Shown here: piece after piece, positions 36,535 through 46,442 of the stretch
Layout of the letters: each line of letters starts with the position of its first letter
Position numbering within the stretch: the stretch's first letter is position 1
Origin: Kappaphycus alvarezii
Lineage: Eukaryota; Rhodophyta; Florideophyceae; Gigartinales; Solieriaceae
Assembly: GCA_002205965.3 (NCBI GenBank)
Contig: NADL03000750.1
Location: 1,860,001 to 1,924,000 of the forward strand
Length of the DNA stretch: 64,000 nucleotides
Direction: 5' to 3'
The notes under the pieces: model-generated
What the model saw: the letters and a program-made list of their open reading frames with translations, nothing else
Told to the model about the DNA's origin: nothing
Database searches by the model: none
Made by a program: the position numbers and the translations under genes

Positions 36535-36632
36535 GTGCAGTATACAGTACGGTAGTACTACAGTACACTGTACGAGCGGGAAGCGGGCTCGTACAGTGTA
36601 CGGTGGTAGTGTACGGGTACTGTTTGCGCGTA
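36535..36632. repeat. GTAC palindrome with perfect 15-bp hairpin
   Basis: GTACACTGTACGAGC at 36563-36577 and its exact reverse complement at 36587-36601 enclose a 9-base loop. They are embedded in a wider imperfect inverted repeat of TACAGTAC-type words. Just outside, GGCAGCC at 36647-36653 pairs with GGCTGCC at 36669-36675 around CCTATAAGG. This sits upstream of copy A, as a GTAC array does upstream of copy B. Confidence 0.8.
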
Positions 36633-36711
36633 GAAACCCCGGACCGGCAGCCCCTATAAGGGCGAAGAGGCTGCCGGGATCGAAACAGGTAGGAGGTCAG
36701 GTTGCACATGG

Positions 36712-36760
36712 CCGCAGCGAGATAGAGTAAACGGGACGCAAGCATTTCAGGTTCCATCCT
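36712..36760 (-). repeat. Second copy of the tRNA-like repeat tail
   Basis: GATAGAGTAAACGGGACGCA, then AGCATTTCAGGTTCCATCC, matches 30724-30765 (GATAGAGTAAACAGGACACA, then AGCATTTCATGGTACCGCATCC). Only the tail and the tRNA 3' edge are recognisable here. Confidence 0.65.
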
Positions 36761-37299
36761 TACCACGGGTTGCATACAGGATTCTGTACTGGGTCTACAT
36801 AAACCTGTCCAGAGTCAATCTGCTTTACTCTCCTAAGTCTAGAGCATCATTCTCCGGGGCGGAGGCGGATGGCAGCATTCGGAGGGCCAACGCGCAGCGC
36901 CAAGCTCTCGCATCCGGCGGGCTCACACCGGTACCGAGTGCGCCGCGCTTTAGTCCGAATCAATGAGTGCACACTATCCCCGCGTCAAGTAGGCTGAGCA
37001 GCATCGCCCCCGCCCGCTTCCAGCACTGGGCGTCGAGCCCGTCGCGCGGCAGTGTTGTGCGCCGATAGCCGGTGCACGAAGGCCATGCGGTCCCTGCACA
37101 ACGCCCCGCTGGCGGACGTGAACGACCCACAGACCATCCAATCGCTCTGCATCCTACAGCTACGGCCCCAATGCACCTTCGCACGGCTGCCAGCTGACAG
37201 CCTCCCAACCTCCCTCCGCTGCTACAAGTGATGCCGTCGACTTTGCGGTTCCCTGCATCTCCCCGCGATAGGTTTGCTTGACCTAACAGCACGCCGGTG

Positions 37300-39620
37300 C
37301 GCTAGTTTCACAACCTCGTCCAGACTCCAGTCAGGCCAGAAGCAGGAGTCACGGGCAAGGGGGTCTTCACCAAACTCGTCGCTCGGATTGCCAGAGGCGA
37401 CCTACCAAGCTCTGCCCTGTCTCTCTTCGCTGCTGCATCTCTGGTTCCGCTTCGGTCAAAGCCAGATAAGATCCGGCCCATTGCTGTTGGATCGGTCCTC
37501 TGCCGTCTGGTAACGAAGACGCTGCTCCCTGCGGCAATCCATGACACTCGCGACTTTCTCGGCCCATTGCAGTTGGCAAATGGAATCAGGGTTGGAGTGG
37601 GCGTGATTGTCCACGACACACGCAAGCTACTCCGTCGTTTCTCCGCCACTGCGATACTGCCACGGTCCTCATTGACGCGCACAACCCCTTCAATCAGTTG
37701 ATCGCCAGTCAATGCTCGACCGCCCGCCATCCTTGGCCCGACGAGCCTCACACGCTTTGCTAACTCGGTTTACAGGCGTGCGTAAACTCTGTTGATCGCC
37801 CCGAACCGTCACCTCACGACCATCGCGAGTGCCCAAGGTATAGAGCAGGGCGACCTAATCAGCATGCTCCTGTTTTTCCACACTGCCGAGCCGCTTATCC
37901 ATCGGATAGCAGAGGAAACAAGTTTCGTCATGAGCCACTGTTAGGCCGATGACAGTACGCTCACGCGGTCCCTCCCCAATCTCCGAGGAGCCCTCCGCCT
38001 ACTCCATGATAAAGGACGCGCATACGGCTTGCACATCAATGCCGAGAAAACCCGCATCTACTGGCCACCCGTCCCGCGGCCAGCGCGCGAGGTATTCTCC
38101 GTGCGTTCCGCCTCGCCTAGCGCTCCTCCAACGGGTTCGAACTGTTGGGCGCTCCAATCGGCAACTGCCGGTTCAAAGGCTCGTTCCTGCGAGGCAAGAT
38201 CGGTAGCTGCCGCCGCACCCTCGGATTGTTGCACAAGGTCGACTACCTCCGGGCGCGCTACCACATGCACCGTTTGTGCTCATCGGCGTGCCTAGAAGAG
38301 CATGCCTTCAAGCACGCCGACCCGACAGACGCCCGTCTCGCCGTCGAGGTCTTTCACTCCCTGCAACGGTCGTTCTTCACGCAGCTTTACGGTGTCACGC
38401 TCTTGGACAAAGCACGGTCGCAGGCCACCATTTGATATGGTTGTCTCTGCTTCATACTTCTCGAACCGTTCCTCTACGGTGCTGTTACCGCATGTTTCAT
38501 TGACTCGGCACCGGCCCTTGTCAGGGCCGGGCACACATCAGACCCCGCTCCACTGCCCTCACCGGCCCCTGATGCCGCCAAGATAAGCCCTTCTTCCTAC
38601 GCCAAGCCGCCATCCCATGCCCGAGTTTGTGCTCCGAATCCCTGGCCATCCCCACTGCGTCGACCTAGGCTCCTACGACCCGCTTCCACTCTCTGCAGAG
38701 CACACCCACGTCCAAACCTACCTAACGGTGTGTAGCATGAGGTGAGTGCCAGGGCACAATGGGACGACAAAGTATTGGGTCGTTCCCCGAATCCCGACGA
38801 CCACACCGCCGCCGCAGTGCGGCACCGGATAAGCGGCCTCGCATTCCGCAAAAGCCCCGGTGCTGCATTCCTCTTTGCACATCCCTCCGCCGACACGGAA
38901 GTATTTGCGGTGCACTGGAAGGTTATGTTACGACGCTACCTTGAGCTGCCCGTTTACGATGACTCGGTTCCGCGGAACTGCGAGCATTGTAAAAGCCCGA
39001 TGGACAAGTTAGGAGACCACGCAGTGGACCTTTGCCCCTCTGGATTCGGTCGCAAACACCGGCATGACTCGCTCCGCAACGTCATTGTCGCCGAATCGCC
39101 CGTGTAGCAGGCATAGGTTTGCAGATCGAGTTCCCCCTCCTCGTGCCAGGCGCTGAGCCGCGACCCGCTGGCACACTGGTCCACCCAGCAGCAGCTTCCG
39201 ACTGCACCGTGGCCCGCCCAATTGCCTGCGATGTTACCGTTGTCGAACCGATCAAGGATGACGTATGATCAAAGGTCGCTCGGGAAGTGGGCGGTGCTGC
39301 TGCAATTGCGCACCGCAACAAGGTGACTGAACTGGAGCGAAAACTGTCGCGTCCAATCCCCCGCCCTCAGGCAAGCCCACACAGGCCTCCAATTTCGAGT
39401 TCCAACCGCTGGCCTTTGATTCCCTGGGTTCGCCTTCTCCTGCTACAATCCTCTTCAATGAGAGGTTCTTGCCGCTCATCGCGGAGAAGTGCATCTGTTG
39501 GAGTTATCCGCGCAGGCATCATTCAGCGCATTAGTTGTACAGTCTGGTTGTCTATTGGTCAATCATTTTTTTCGCGACTATCGCTCCACATGGCCAACGT
39601 GGACCAGCCGGTTAGCTCCT
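37300..39620 (+). mobile_element. Non-LTR (LINE-like) reverse transcriptase element, degraded
   Basis: Reads through several frames on the plus strand. RT signs: PDKIRPIAVGSVLCRLVTKT (37460-37520), QGIEQGDLISMLLFF (about 37838-37882), then ADDSTLT (37948-37968, a YADD-type box whose Tyr codon is a stop), followed by GLHINAEKTRIYWP (about 38020-38060). After a thumb-like region (GAPIGNCRFKGSFLRGKIG) comes a zinc-knuckle-like end, CEHCKSPMDKLGDHAVDLCP with RKHRHDSLRNVI (about 38970-39090). Last is a C-terminal domain with EFPLLVPGAEPRPAG and ACDVTVVEPI. This arrangement matches an RT family common in algae, oomycetes and some fungi. GC content is visibly higher than in the flanks. No 5' ORF, promoter or poly-A tail was found. 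Confidence 0.6.
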
Positions 39621-40090
39621 AGAATGCAATGAAGTGAGAAACTTTATGGCATCAGTAGTCGGATTCAGCGATGCGCACTCGTCAGACAACCGTGCTTCGG
39701 GTTGTTCCAACACAAAAATATAATATGTGATAGATATATATACGCTATTTTGCTTATTTCGCTACTGACCCTTCTAAAACTTTCTCGTAAATAACACGTG
39801 GATATGGGGTTACGGAAGACAAGTTACGGTCATGTTCTGACGACGCGTGCCTCTACTGATCTCATTACCCCCTTACAGAGCCATCACTGCCAATCCAATG
39901 TCGAATTCAGAGAGCTCTATTAATGAGCTTGATGATGACACAACCCGCAAAATAGTGCATCATCGATCAAGTTCGCAGACGAGGTAACAACGCCATTTTA
40001 GCGTCATGTCTCGCCTGGATCGTTATACTTCTTGGTGGTGACGGTCGAGGCCCAGAAACTATTCCTAGAGGGCTCTTTTCTTTTTCTGCC

Positions 40091-41134
40091 ATGGTCATGG
40101 GCACACCATCCTCCTTCTTTACACGACTTTATCGAATGCCTTTAGAGACATTCATGCAACTTGCTGAAAAACTTACGTTAGAAGACGGACGAAAATTTCG
40201 GAGAAGCTGCCCTCTTCTTCGTCTATCGGTAACACTGCGGTGGTTAGCTGGTGGATCGTATCTAGATATAGCTCTTGCGCATGGAATATCGCCATCTACT
40301 CTTTACTATTACATTGAGGATACAATAGATGTCCTTGATCGCGTTTTGGATTTATCATTCCCATACACAAACGAGACCTGGTTACGTCGTGTCTCCGATG
40401 GGTTTTTACGTGGTGGTCGAAGTGCTTTACGAATGTGCTGCGGTGCACTTGATGGCATCGCCATTAAGATTAAGGAGCCTCAGTCCTGAGAAGTGCCAAA
40501 CCCTTCCACCTATTTCAACAGAAAAGGTTGGTTTGCTCTCAATTTGCAAGCTATGTGCGACTCGGACTACCGTTTTACATTCATATCGTGCGTTTCAGCG
40601 GGCTCAACGCATGACAGTGTTGCTTATTCTATAAGCAGTCTGTCACGTCTGCTGCAAATGAAAGTGAACGGGCTATTAGAAGACTTCTGGGTAGCAGCGG
40701 ATGAAGCATACAATTGTATGCTTCGAATTTTAACTCCGTGGCCTGGACGCACTCTTTCAATCTCGAAAGACTGTTTCAACTATTGGCAGTCTTCAGCCAG
40801 AATATTCATAGAACAAGCATTTGGAATTTCGCTCGCCAGGTGGGGCGTGTTGTGGAGACCCCTAAGCTGCTCCTTGCAGCAGAACGCCAGGATAATTGCC
40901 GTTTGCTGCAAATTACATAACTACATTATTGACAAAAACGGTGGAATTGAGGTCCCTCCTCCATCAGCTGCGGATGATAGGCATCATGCTGATGAATGTG
41001 ATCGGCACGTTTACTTGCAAGATGAGTGTGATTTAGATGAGGCATTACACCGACGAAGAAGGGATCTGGATTCATGTCAGCTTCGACAAGATTTCACCCG
41101 TGAAATTGAAACTATGGGGAGGAGGCGACCTTGA
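40091..41134 (+). pseudogene. Harbinger transposase with one in-frame stop
   Basis: DDE_Tnp_4 transposase of 347 codons in a single frame, interrupted only by TGA at 40487-40489. N-terminal helix-turn-helix: SVTLRWLAGGSYLDIALAHG then ISPSTLYYYIEDTID. Catalytic motifs: CCGALDGIAIKIKEP (first Asp), SAGSTHDSVAYSIS (second Asp) and FIEQAFGISLARWGVLW (Glu). The C-terminal CCKLHNYIID is the usual 'LHN..I'. The rest is intact with an acidic tail. The stop sits just after the first catalytic Asp and might be a recent mutation or a sequence error. The start may lie slightly upstream of MVMGTPSSFFTRLYRM. Confidence 0.85.
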
Positions 41135-41187
41135 CACAACCTAATCCGAGTCTTCTGCCCCTAAAGTACTGAGCATTGCGTTATCAA

Positions 41188-42497
41188 TCATCTTCCTAGC
41201 GCGTCGAATTCGCTTGTTAAGCACAATTTCCTCTCGTCCAGGTTTGTGTCCTCATTGCGACTTTCTAACTCATCAATTTGGAATTGAATATACCTCTCTA
41301 ACTCCATTAAACTCCTAACGGTGGACGCCACCTTGCACGATTCTTCCAACTTTTTGATCGTTTCATTACTATTGGTGGCTTCTGCAACAGAGCTCTGTAT
41401 TACAATGGGCTGAGGATTGCTGCTTGTCTGAGCAATTTTGTTGATAGCAGCAGCAAAAGATTGAATCCCGTCCTCTCTCCGGCGCTTTCTGGCTGACATC
41501 CTGTTGGGTGGAATTGCATTTCGATTTTCGTCTATACTGGCGATTCCCGCTTCAACTTGTGCGGATCGGGGAATAGATCGCAGAACAGAGTCCAGGCTTG
41601 GGTGGTTTGCAAAGACGCAATGCATATACGACACTGCATCTTCCCCGTTAGTGTAGGAAGAAAAGAATTTGGGTCACTTTGCCCGGATTTCTGGTAATTC
41701 TACTTGCGGTTGTATAGGAGGAGCGTAGCTTCGTCCATCTTGTTTCAACGTTGTGCCATCTCGAATATGCGGATGCATCGTGGATCGAACTGAGTGATAA
41801 TATCGTCTGTAACTCCGGCAATTGGTTCGGTTAGTGCCGGTTTGAAGTCTACAGAATTGAAGAGCTCCAGAAATTCATGCGCAAACGGATCATGTCGTCC
41901 TGATTCCAGTTCAGCCCTAGTTTCGGCTCGTTGGTACATTCTCTGCACACTAGTTTGGTGCCTCGCGTCAGCGATCACATGACATAATCTAGCGGTTTCA
42001 TGTTTGGTCCAGTTTGGGGCCCGACGTCGCCCTCCTCCCGACCGCTCTGCGTTGACCTGAAGCGGAGGGTTGACGCACCGCTGATCGTCCCATTCTGATG
42101 CAAGTTGGCTGATTCTCGGGCATTCTGTAATCCCTGCTTGAGCTATTCGGGTTGCCAAGTGGGCTTTTGTTCCTGTACCCGATAGACCCATGCGACGTAG
42201 GGCACTTGCTAAAACAACTTGTGGTAACTGTCTTGGCTGCAGACGGGGACGCGCTGGAACGAAATCAGAATCCTCCGGAATCAAAACTCGAGCACCGTTG
42301 TTCGTCGGTGACTCGATTTCCTCTCGTTCGGCAACGGCTGACGGTGGCATCGTACTTGCGTTTTGAGAGGGTGTGGTCAATGGTCGTTCTCTGTCTGATG
42401 CGGCGTGTGTCGGCGATTCATTTCTTCTGTCCTCTTCATCGGTATCATTGTAAACCCACGGGGGCATTGAAGACCGCTCTCGATCAAAGGGATCCAT
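41188..42497 (-). CDS. Harbinger partner protein with SAP and SANT-like domains
   Basis: Second ORF of Harbinger copy 3, convergent with the transposase. In Harbinger elements this protein binds the ends and carries the transposase to the nucleus. The N-terminal 90 residues are acidic and Ser-rich (start MDPFDRERSSMPPWVYND). Next is a SAP-type motif, VVLASALRRMGLSGTGTKAH then LATRIAQAG, a DNA-binding helix-extended-helix. Then come a basic GGGRRRAPNWTKHETARLCH SANT-like segment and a helical part with WHNVETRWTKLRSSY. After a frame change the C-terminus has a nuclear-signal-like ARKRRRED and a coiled helix (ELERYIQFQIDELESRNED). Two apparent single-base losses lie between 41634 and 41790. A SAP domain is not what I would expect in this partner. 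Confidence 0.65.
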
Positions 42498-42861
42498 TGA
42501 GGCAAGCTATAGTTTGGAGTTGGGGTGATGGGGATACGAGGTGGGGGTTTGTGACAGTCGTGGCAGGGAATTTATTGTTTGGAAGGATTTTTGGATGTCG
42601 TTTCTTGCCACTGGCCAGAATCCGGATTCTAGATGTGGAAATCCGGATCCCATACTTTATTTCGCCCGCTAGACTTGCAGAGACCTTGGCTGCAAGTCCT
42701 TCGAGTATGGAGAGCACAGATAAAAATTTCAGGGAGCCGATAATAAATGGCCAATCACAGGCCGCCATTAAGACCACATATTATATCCATACATTAAATA
42801 ATTTTGTTGGAACGACCCTTAGTGTCTTAATGTTATCAGCAGCACCATCCTAGTACATTTA

Positions 42862-44383
42862 CAGTGCGGTGCAAAAGTATAGACTCAAATGAATTGAGAA
42901 AATATTAAAATAAGCCAGATATATTGTGTACCACAAAAAAATGTCTTTAAAAGCTGAGTAGAACAGCAGGATTTTTTAAAGAAAACAAAAGACAGTACGT
43001 GTGTGAATAAAAACTGTGATTTTACCGGTGCAAAAGTATAGACTCAAGAATTGTTTGAGGTTGTCAAGTGGCGGGAAATGCAAACAGAACGAACAAATGC
43101 ATATCAAACGACTCTCCTCACCTCTCCCCAAGCATCCGTTGCGTTTCAATGCATTTCAATCATGCCATGGCAAAAGCAACTCACTGCAGAAGAGCAAGCA
43201 TCAATTTTAGCCTTGCGCAATGCCAAACTCACCACAAGGCAGATCTCCGATCAGTTGAAGCGCTCTCAAACCGTCGTTGCACGCTTTCTCAAAATCCAAA
43301 GTCTTATGGATCCAAAAAAAGAAGTGGTCGCCCATCCAAGATATCACCCGCCGCGAGGAGGCAAATCGTTCGAGAAGCAAAATGATCTGGACACAGTGCA
43401 AATCGCATCAGACAAGACTTGCAGCTTCACGTTTCGAAGCATACAGTGTTAAGAGTACTACAAAGTAGCCCTGAGCTGGCTTACAAAAAAATGAGGACTA
43501 CTTTCTATCTTACAGAACATCACAATAAGGAGAGGTTGAACTAGTGCATGGAGAAAGGGGAGCATGATCATTCTTTTTGGAAGCAAGTCATTTTTTCCGA
43601 CGAGAAGAAGTTCAACATGGATGGTCCCGATGGTTGCGCATACTACTGGCATCAACTAGGCACTGAAGAATGTATTTACAGTAAGCGTCAGCAAGGTGGT
43701 GGTGGTCTCATGGATTGGGGGTGTTATTCTTACTACGGAACTGGTGATCTTGTCTTCGTTGATGGTCGAATGAACTCTACAAGGTATCAAGAGGTTCTTC
43801 AGAATCATTTGTTGCCATGGGCTGCCATGACACATGGTGAATCTTGGACATTTCAACAAGACAAGTGTCTGATTTATTTTTCTAACTCTACCAAGGCCTG
43901 GTTTAATGAAAACTCTGTCAATGTTTTGGAATGGCCATCAAGGTCTCCAGACTTGAACCCGATCGAGAACCTATGGGGGATCCTCGATCGCAGGGTTTAC
44001 CAGGATGGAAAGCAGTTTTCATCCTTGGTAGATTTGAAAGAGGCGATTCTCAAGGAGTGGTCCCTAATTTCTGAGAAGCTCCTCCATAATCTGGTGAAAC
44101 CAATGAAACGTCGCATTTTATCTGTTGTTAGCCGTTGTGGGGCAAAAATTCCATATTAAGACCTCTAAAGGCGTTTTGTTTGAGAATAAATGTGATCGAG
44201 TCTATACTCTTGCACCGGTAAAATTACAGTTTTTATTCCCACACGTATTGTTTTTTGTTTTCTTTTAAAAAAAATGCTGCTGTTCTACTCAGCTTTTAAA
44301 GATGTTTTTTGTGGTACACAACATATCTGGCTTATTTTAATATTTTCTCAAATCATTTGAGTCTATACTTTTGCACCGCACTG
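42862..44383. mobile_element. Tc1 transposon with IR/DR ends
   Basis: A 1522-bp element flanked by TA on both sides (42860-42861 and 44384-44385). The ends begin CAGTGCGGTGCAAAAGTATA. The inverted repeats are about 186 bases each (42862-43047; 44196-44383). The core word GGTGCAAAAGTATAGACTCAA occurs twice in the left repeat, at its outer and inner edges, and GAGTCTATAC..TTGCACCG occurs twice in the right one. This is the IR/DR layout of Sleeping Beauty-type Tc1 elements. The two arms remain very similar, so the insertion is fairly young. Confidence 0.9.
43162..44159 (+). pseudogene. Tc1 transposase (DD34E)
   Basis: The N-terminal paired-type helix-turn-helix starts at MPWQKQLTAEEQASILALRN and includes LTTRQISDQLKRSQTVVARF, then SGRPSKISPAARRQIV, in two frames. 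The catalytic half (43548-44159) is open. It has VIFSDEKKFNMDGPDGCAYYW (first Asp), then WTFQQDKCLIYFS (second Asp; the usual QQDNAP.H has become QQDKCLIY), then RSPDLNPIENLWGILD (Glu). Exactly 34 residues separate the second Asp from the Glu. Frame changes between 43310 and 43548 separate the DNA-binding and catalytic parts. It is unlikely to be active as it stands, though the ends look usable by a related transposase. Confidence 0.85.
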
Positions 44384-44933
44384 TACCTACTTTCCACGCA
44401 GTGTGTAAAAGACACTCGAATTCCCTCCGTGCGACCCGAGAATTCTACGTAGCATCCAAACCTCCTGCGGTCTTCTATATTCTGCACAAAACCCGAGCAG
44501 CAAATGAACACATTATACTGTACGTACAGACAGCAGCTTTTGAGTCGGCCCTGTTGGTGTCGGTCGTTGTGTTGTTACTTTTACTCGCGCCCCCCGACGC
44601 TTTGCCTACGTATATAGGCAAGCGCAGGGACTGCATGTGGCCAAAGGGCGGCCGGCGGTTCCTAGAAACAAATAAATTTCAGCACTGTAGCCTAAAATAT
44701 AAAAATAACTCGTACTGTACAGTATTGTACTGTACTGTACATAAAAATAATTAAAATATTCCAGAATCCAACATTTGTCCCCATCACCACCCCGCCTCCA
44801 AAACGGACCACGGGGCCGCATACTTTACTGTAAGTTTCAGTATTTAAAATATCAGCCCGGCCATCCCTTCTAACCCGAGCCTCGACAAAACCACCCCCGT
44901 TTCCCAGGTCTTGCTCTCAGCTTCCGTGCCTGT

Positions 44934-45107
44934 GTTTCTCCTCGGCTTGTGCGCCTCGTGCTGCCTCTCTCTATAGGCTTGTGCGCCTCTCGTTTCTCCT
45001 CGGCTTGTGCGCCTCGTGCTGGCTCGCTCCGTAGGCTTGTGCGCCTTTTGTTTCTCCTCGGCTTGTACACCTCGTGCTGGCTCGCCTTCTTTTCTCGAGC
45101 GCCTTGT
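44934..45107. repeat. Three 58-bp tandem units upstream of copy B
   Basis: GTTTCTCCTCGGCTTGTGCG starts at 44934, at 44992 and (with TTGTACAC) at 45050. Each is followed by CCTCGTGCTG.CTC. The block ends about 150 bases before the copy B start codon. Confidence 0.9.
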
Positions 45108-45254
45108 AGGCCCGTGCTTCTCCTCACCATCTTATTCCCCTCATCTTGCGGTGGCACAACGACGGTGACGCGGAAGCTGAGAAGTACGGAGGTGCAGTTT
45201 CAGACTGCCTGTATACTCGTGGAAGCTGATCTTTAGTTGTGCGCTAACACTGCA

Positions 45255-46442
45255 ATGGCGAGGACGAAGCAGTTGGCTAGGTTGAGCACGGGAGGAAAAG
45301 TGCCTCGAGAGAAGATCGCTACAAAGGCCGCGCGGATGTCAAGGGAAGCGGACGCCGAAACCCAGTCCAAACTACCTCCGCAGACAAGGGCACTTCTTGG
45401 AAGGTCGGACATTATTAAGATCATACACATTTCGCCAAAATAGTCCGATTTCGTTGTTTTCATCTCTGGGTCTCCGAGCATGACGAGGATTAGCGCTTGC
45501 GACTTTCTATTCCTATTTGGGAAGCATATAATGGACGCAGTTTACGTCCAGCCCACCAAGGAGCTTAAAAAGGAGATCGCCTGCCAATGGGGTTTAAAAG
45601 AATCCCTTTATGACTCCTTTACGTATAAGAAGGTGTTAGAAAAAGACAGGATTGTCAAATCTATAGTATGGGACGAGGATGAAGCGGTGTACAAGGGAGA
45701 AGATGAGACCACCAGGGAATTCCATACTATCCTTCTATACACCCTTTCCTTTGAGGGTGGAGGTAGTTCCTTCATGCACAGTATCGACGAGGAGGGTTTA
45801 TTCACGCTGGGTTCGGACACTAGTTGGGAGGCGATCTTTGAAATCCACGAATGGTGCCAGGAACACCCTGGCCGGAAGCTTCTTCTTTCCTTCACTCGCT
45901 CTCGGGAACCCCGCGATGATGAAACCAAGTACCGATCTTTCCCGCTCCTTTAGGCCCCGTTCATTGACCAGACAGAAGGGTGCATCGGCGCCTCCATCGC
46001 AAATGGGTTGCGAGAATTAGGGAAGGAGGACGATGCAAAGCGTTGGTTTGACTACTTTAGGTCAAATATGGCTCGATGCCACGCGAATCACTTGAGAGGA
46101 GGCCCTATCCGAGATATACGGGATGCCCAAAAGCACCTAGCCCCCAGGGAGGTTGTGCTCGAAAAACCCCTGCCGATGTATCCTTCCGTTAAATCTGCAT
46201 TGGCCTTGGACCCCGCCGTCTATATCGTCTCCATAGAAGGTTCCAACGGCGGCAGGCACTGCGTTGCGATGAATACTCGGACGGGTCACCTTCTCGACCC
46301 TGCTGAAACGTTCGTTCTTGAGCTCTCCGAGAAGTCCTTGGTTGAGTGCGTTGGCGTGAGTTCGACCTTCATCACGATACTGGAAGTTCGTTTGTACAGT
46401 ACAGTACAATACTGTACAGTACGAGTTATTTTTATATTATAG
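45255..46442 (+). pseudogene. Histone-H3-tail-mimic protein, copy B
   Basis: Unrecognised family. After Met it reads ARTKQLARLSTGGKVPRE then KIATKAARMS, identical to histone H3 at 21 of the first 28 positions. K4, R8, S10, K14, K23 and S28 are kept; T6 and K9 are Leu and K27 is Met. No histone fold follows. The middle domain shares with copy A the blocks RSDIIKIIHIS, FLFLFGKHIMDAVYV, KSIVWDEDEAVY, ILLYTLSFEG, HEWCQEHPGRKLLL and SREPR. The C-terminal part has EGCIGASIANGLRELG, KRWFDYFRSN and GGRHCVAMNTRTGHLLDPAE. A Cys at the head of a helix, then His, then Asp, is the pattern of papain-like peptidases. One frame runs the whole length, interrupted about twice, and its last codons run into the right inverted repeat. 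The basic tail of copy A is missing. Confidence 0.75.

Larger units (their letters stand above)
39699..42818. mobile_element. PIF/Harbinger transposon, near complete (copy 3)
   Basis: Terminal inverted repeats: GGGTTGTTCCAACACAAAAA at 39699, and the reverse complement of GGGTCGTTCCAACAAAATTA ending at 42818. The right flank is TTA and the left TTC, a degenerate three-base target duplication. A plus-strand transposase (40091-41134) and a convergent minus-strand SAP/SANT protein (41188-42497) fill the 3.1 kb. The ends differ from those of copies 1 and 4, so this is a separate Harbinger family. Confidence 0.8.

Noticed and set aside
36634-36680. A tRNA or structural RNA at the CCGGCAGCC/GGCTGCCGG hairpin
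   Set aside because: The hairpin is clear but no cloverleaf or B-box spacing fits; it is kept only as a repeat feature.
44870-45157. A minus-strand protein over the 58-bp repeats
   Set aside because: The repetitive Arg/Ala-rich frame simply translates the tandem repeats and has no other support.
45255-45341. That copies A and B are ordinary histone H3 genes or pseudogenes
   Set aside because: The similarity stops after about residue 28. No alpha-N helix, histone fold or C-terminal H3 sequence follows, and both copies continue into the same unrelated domains.
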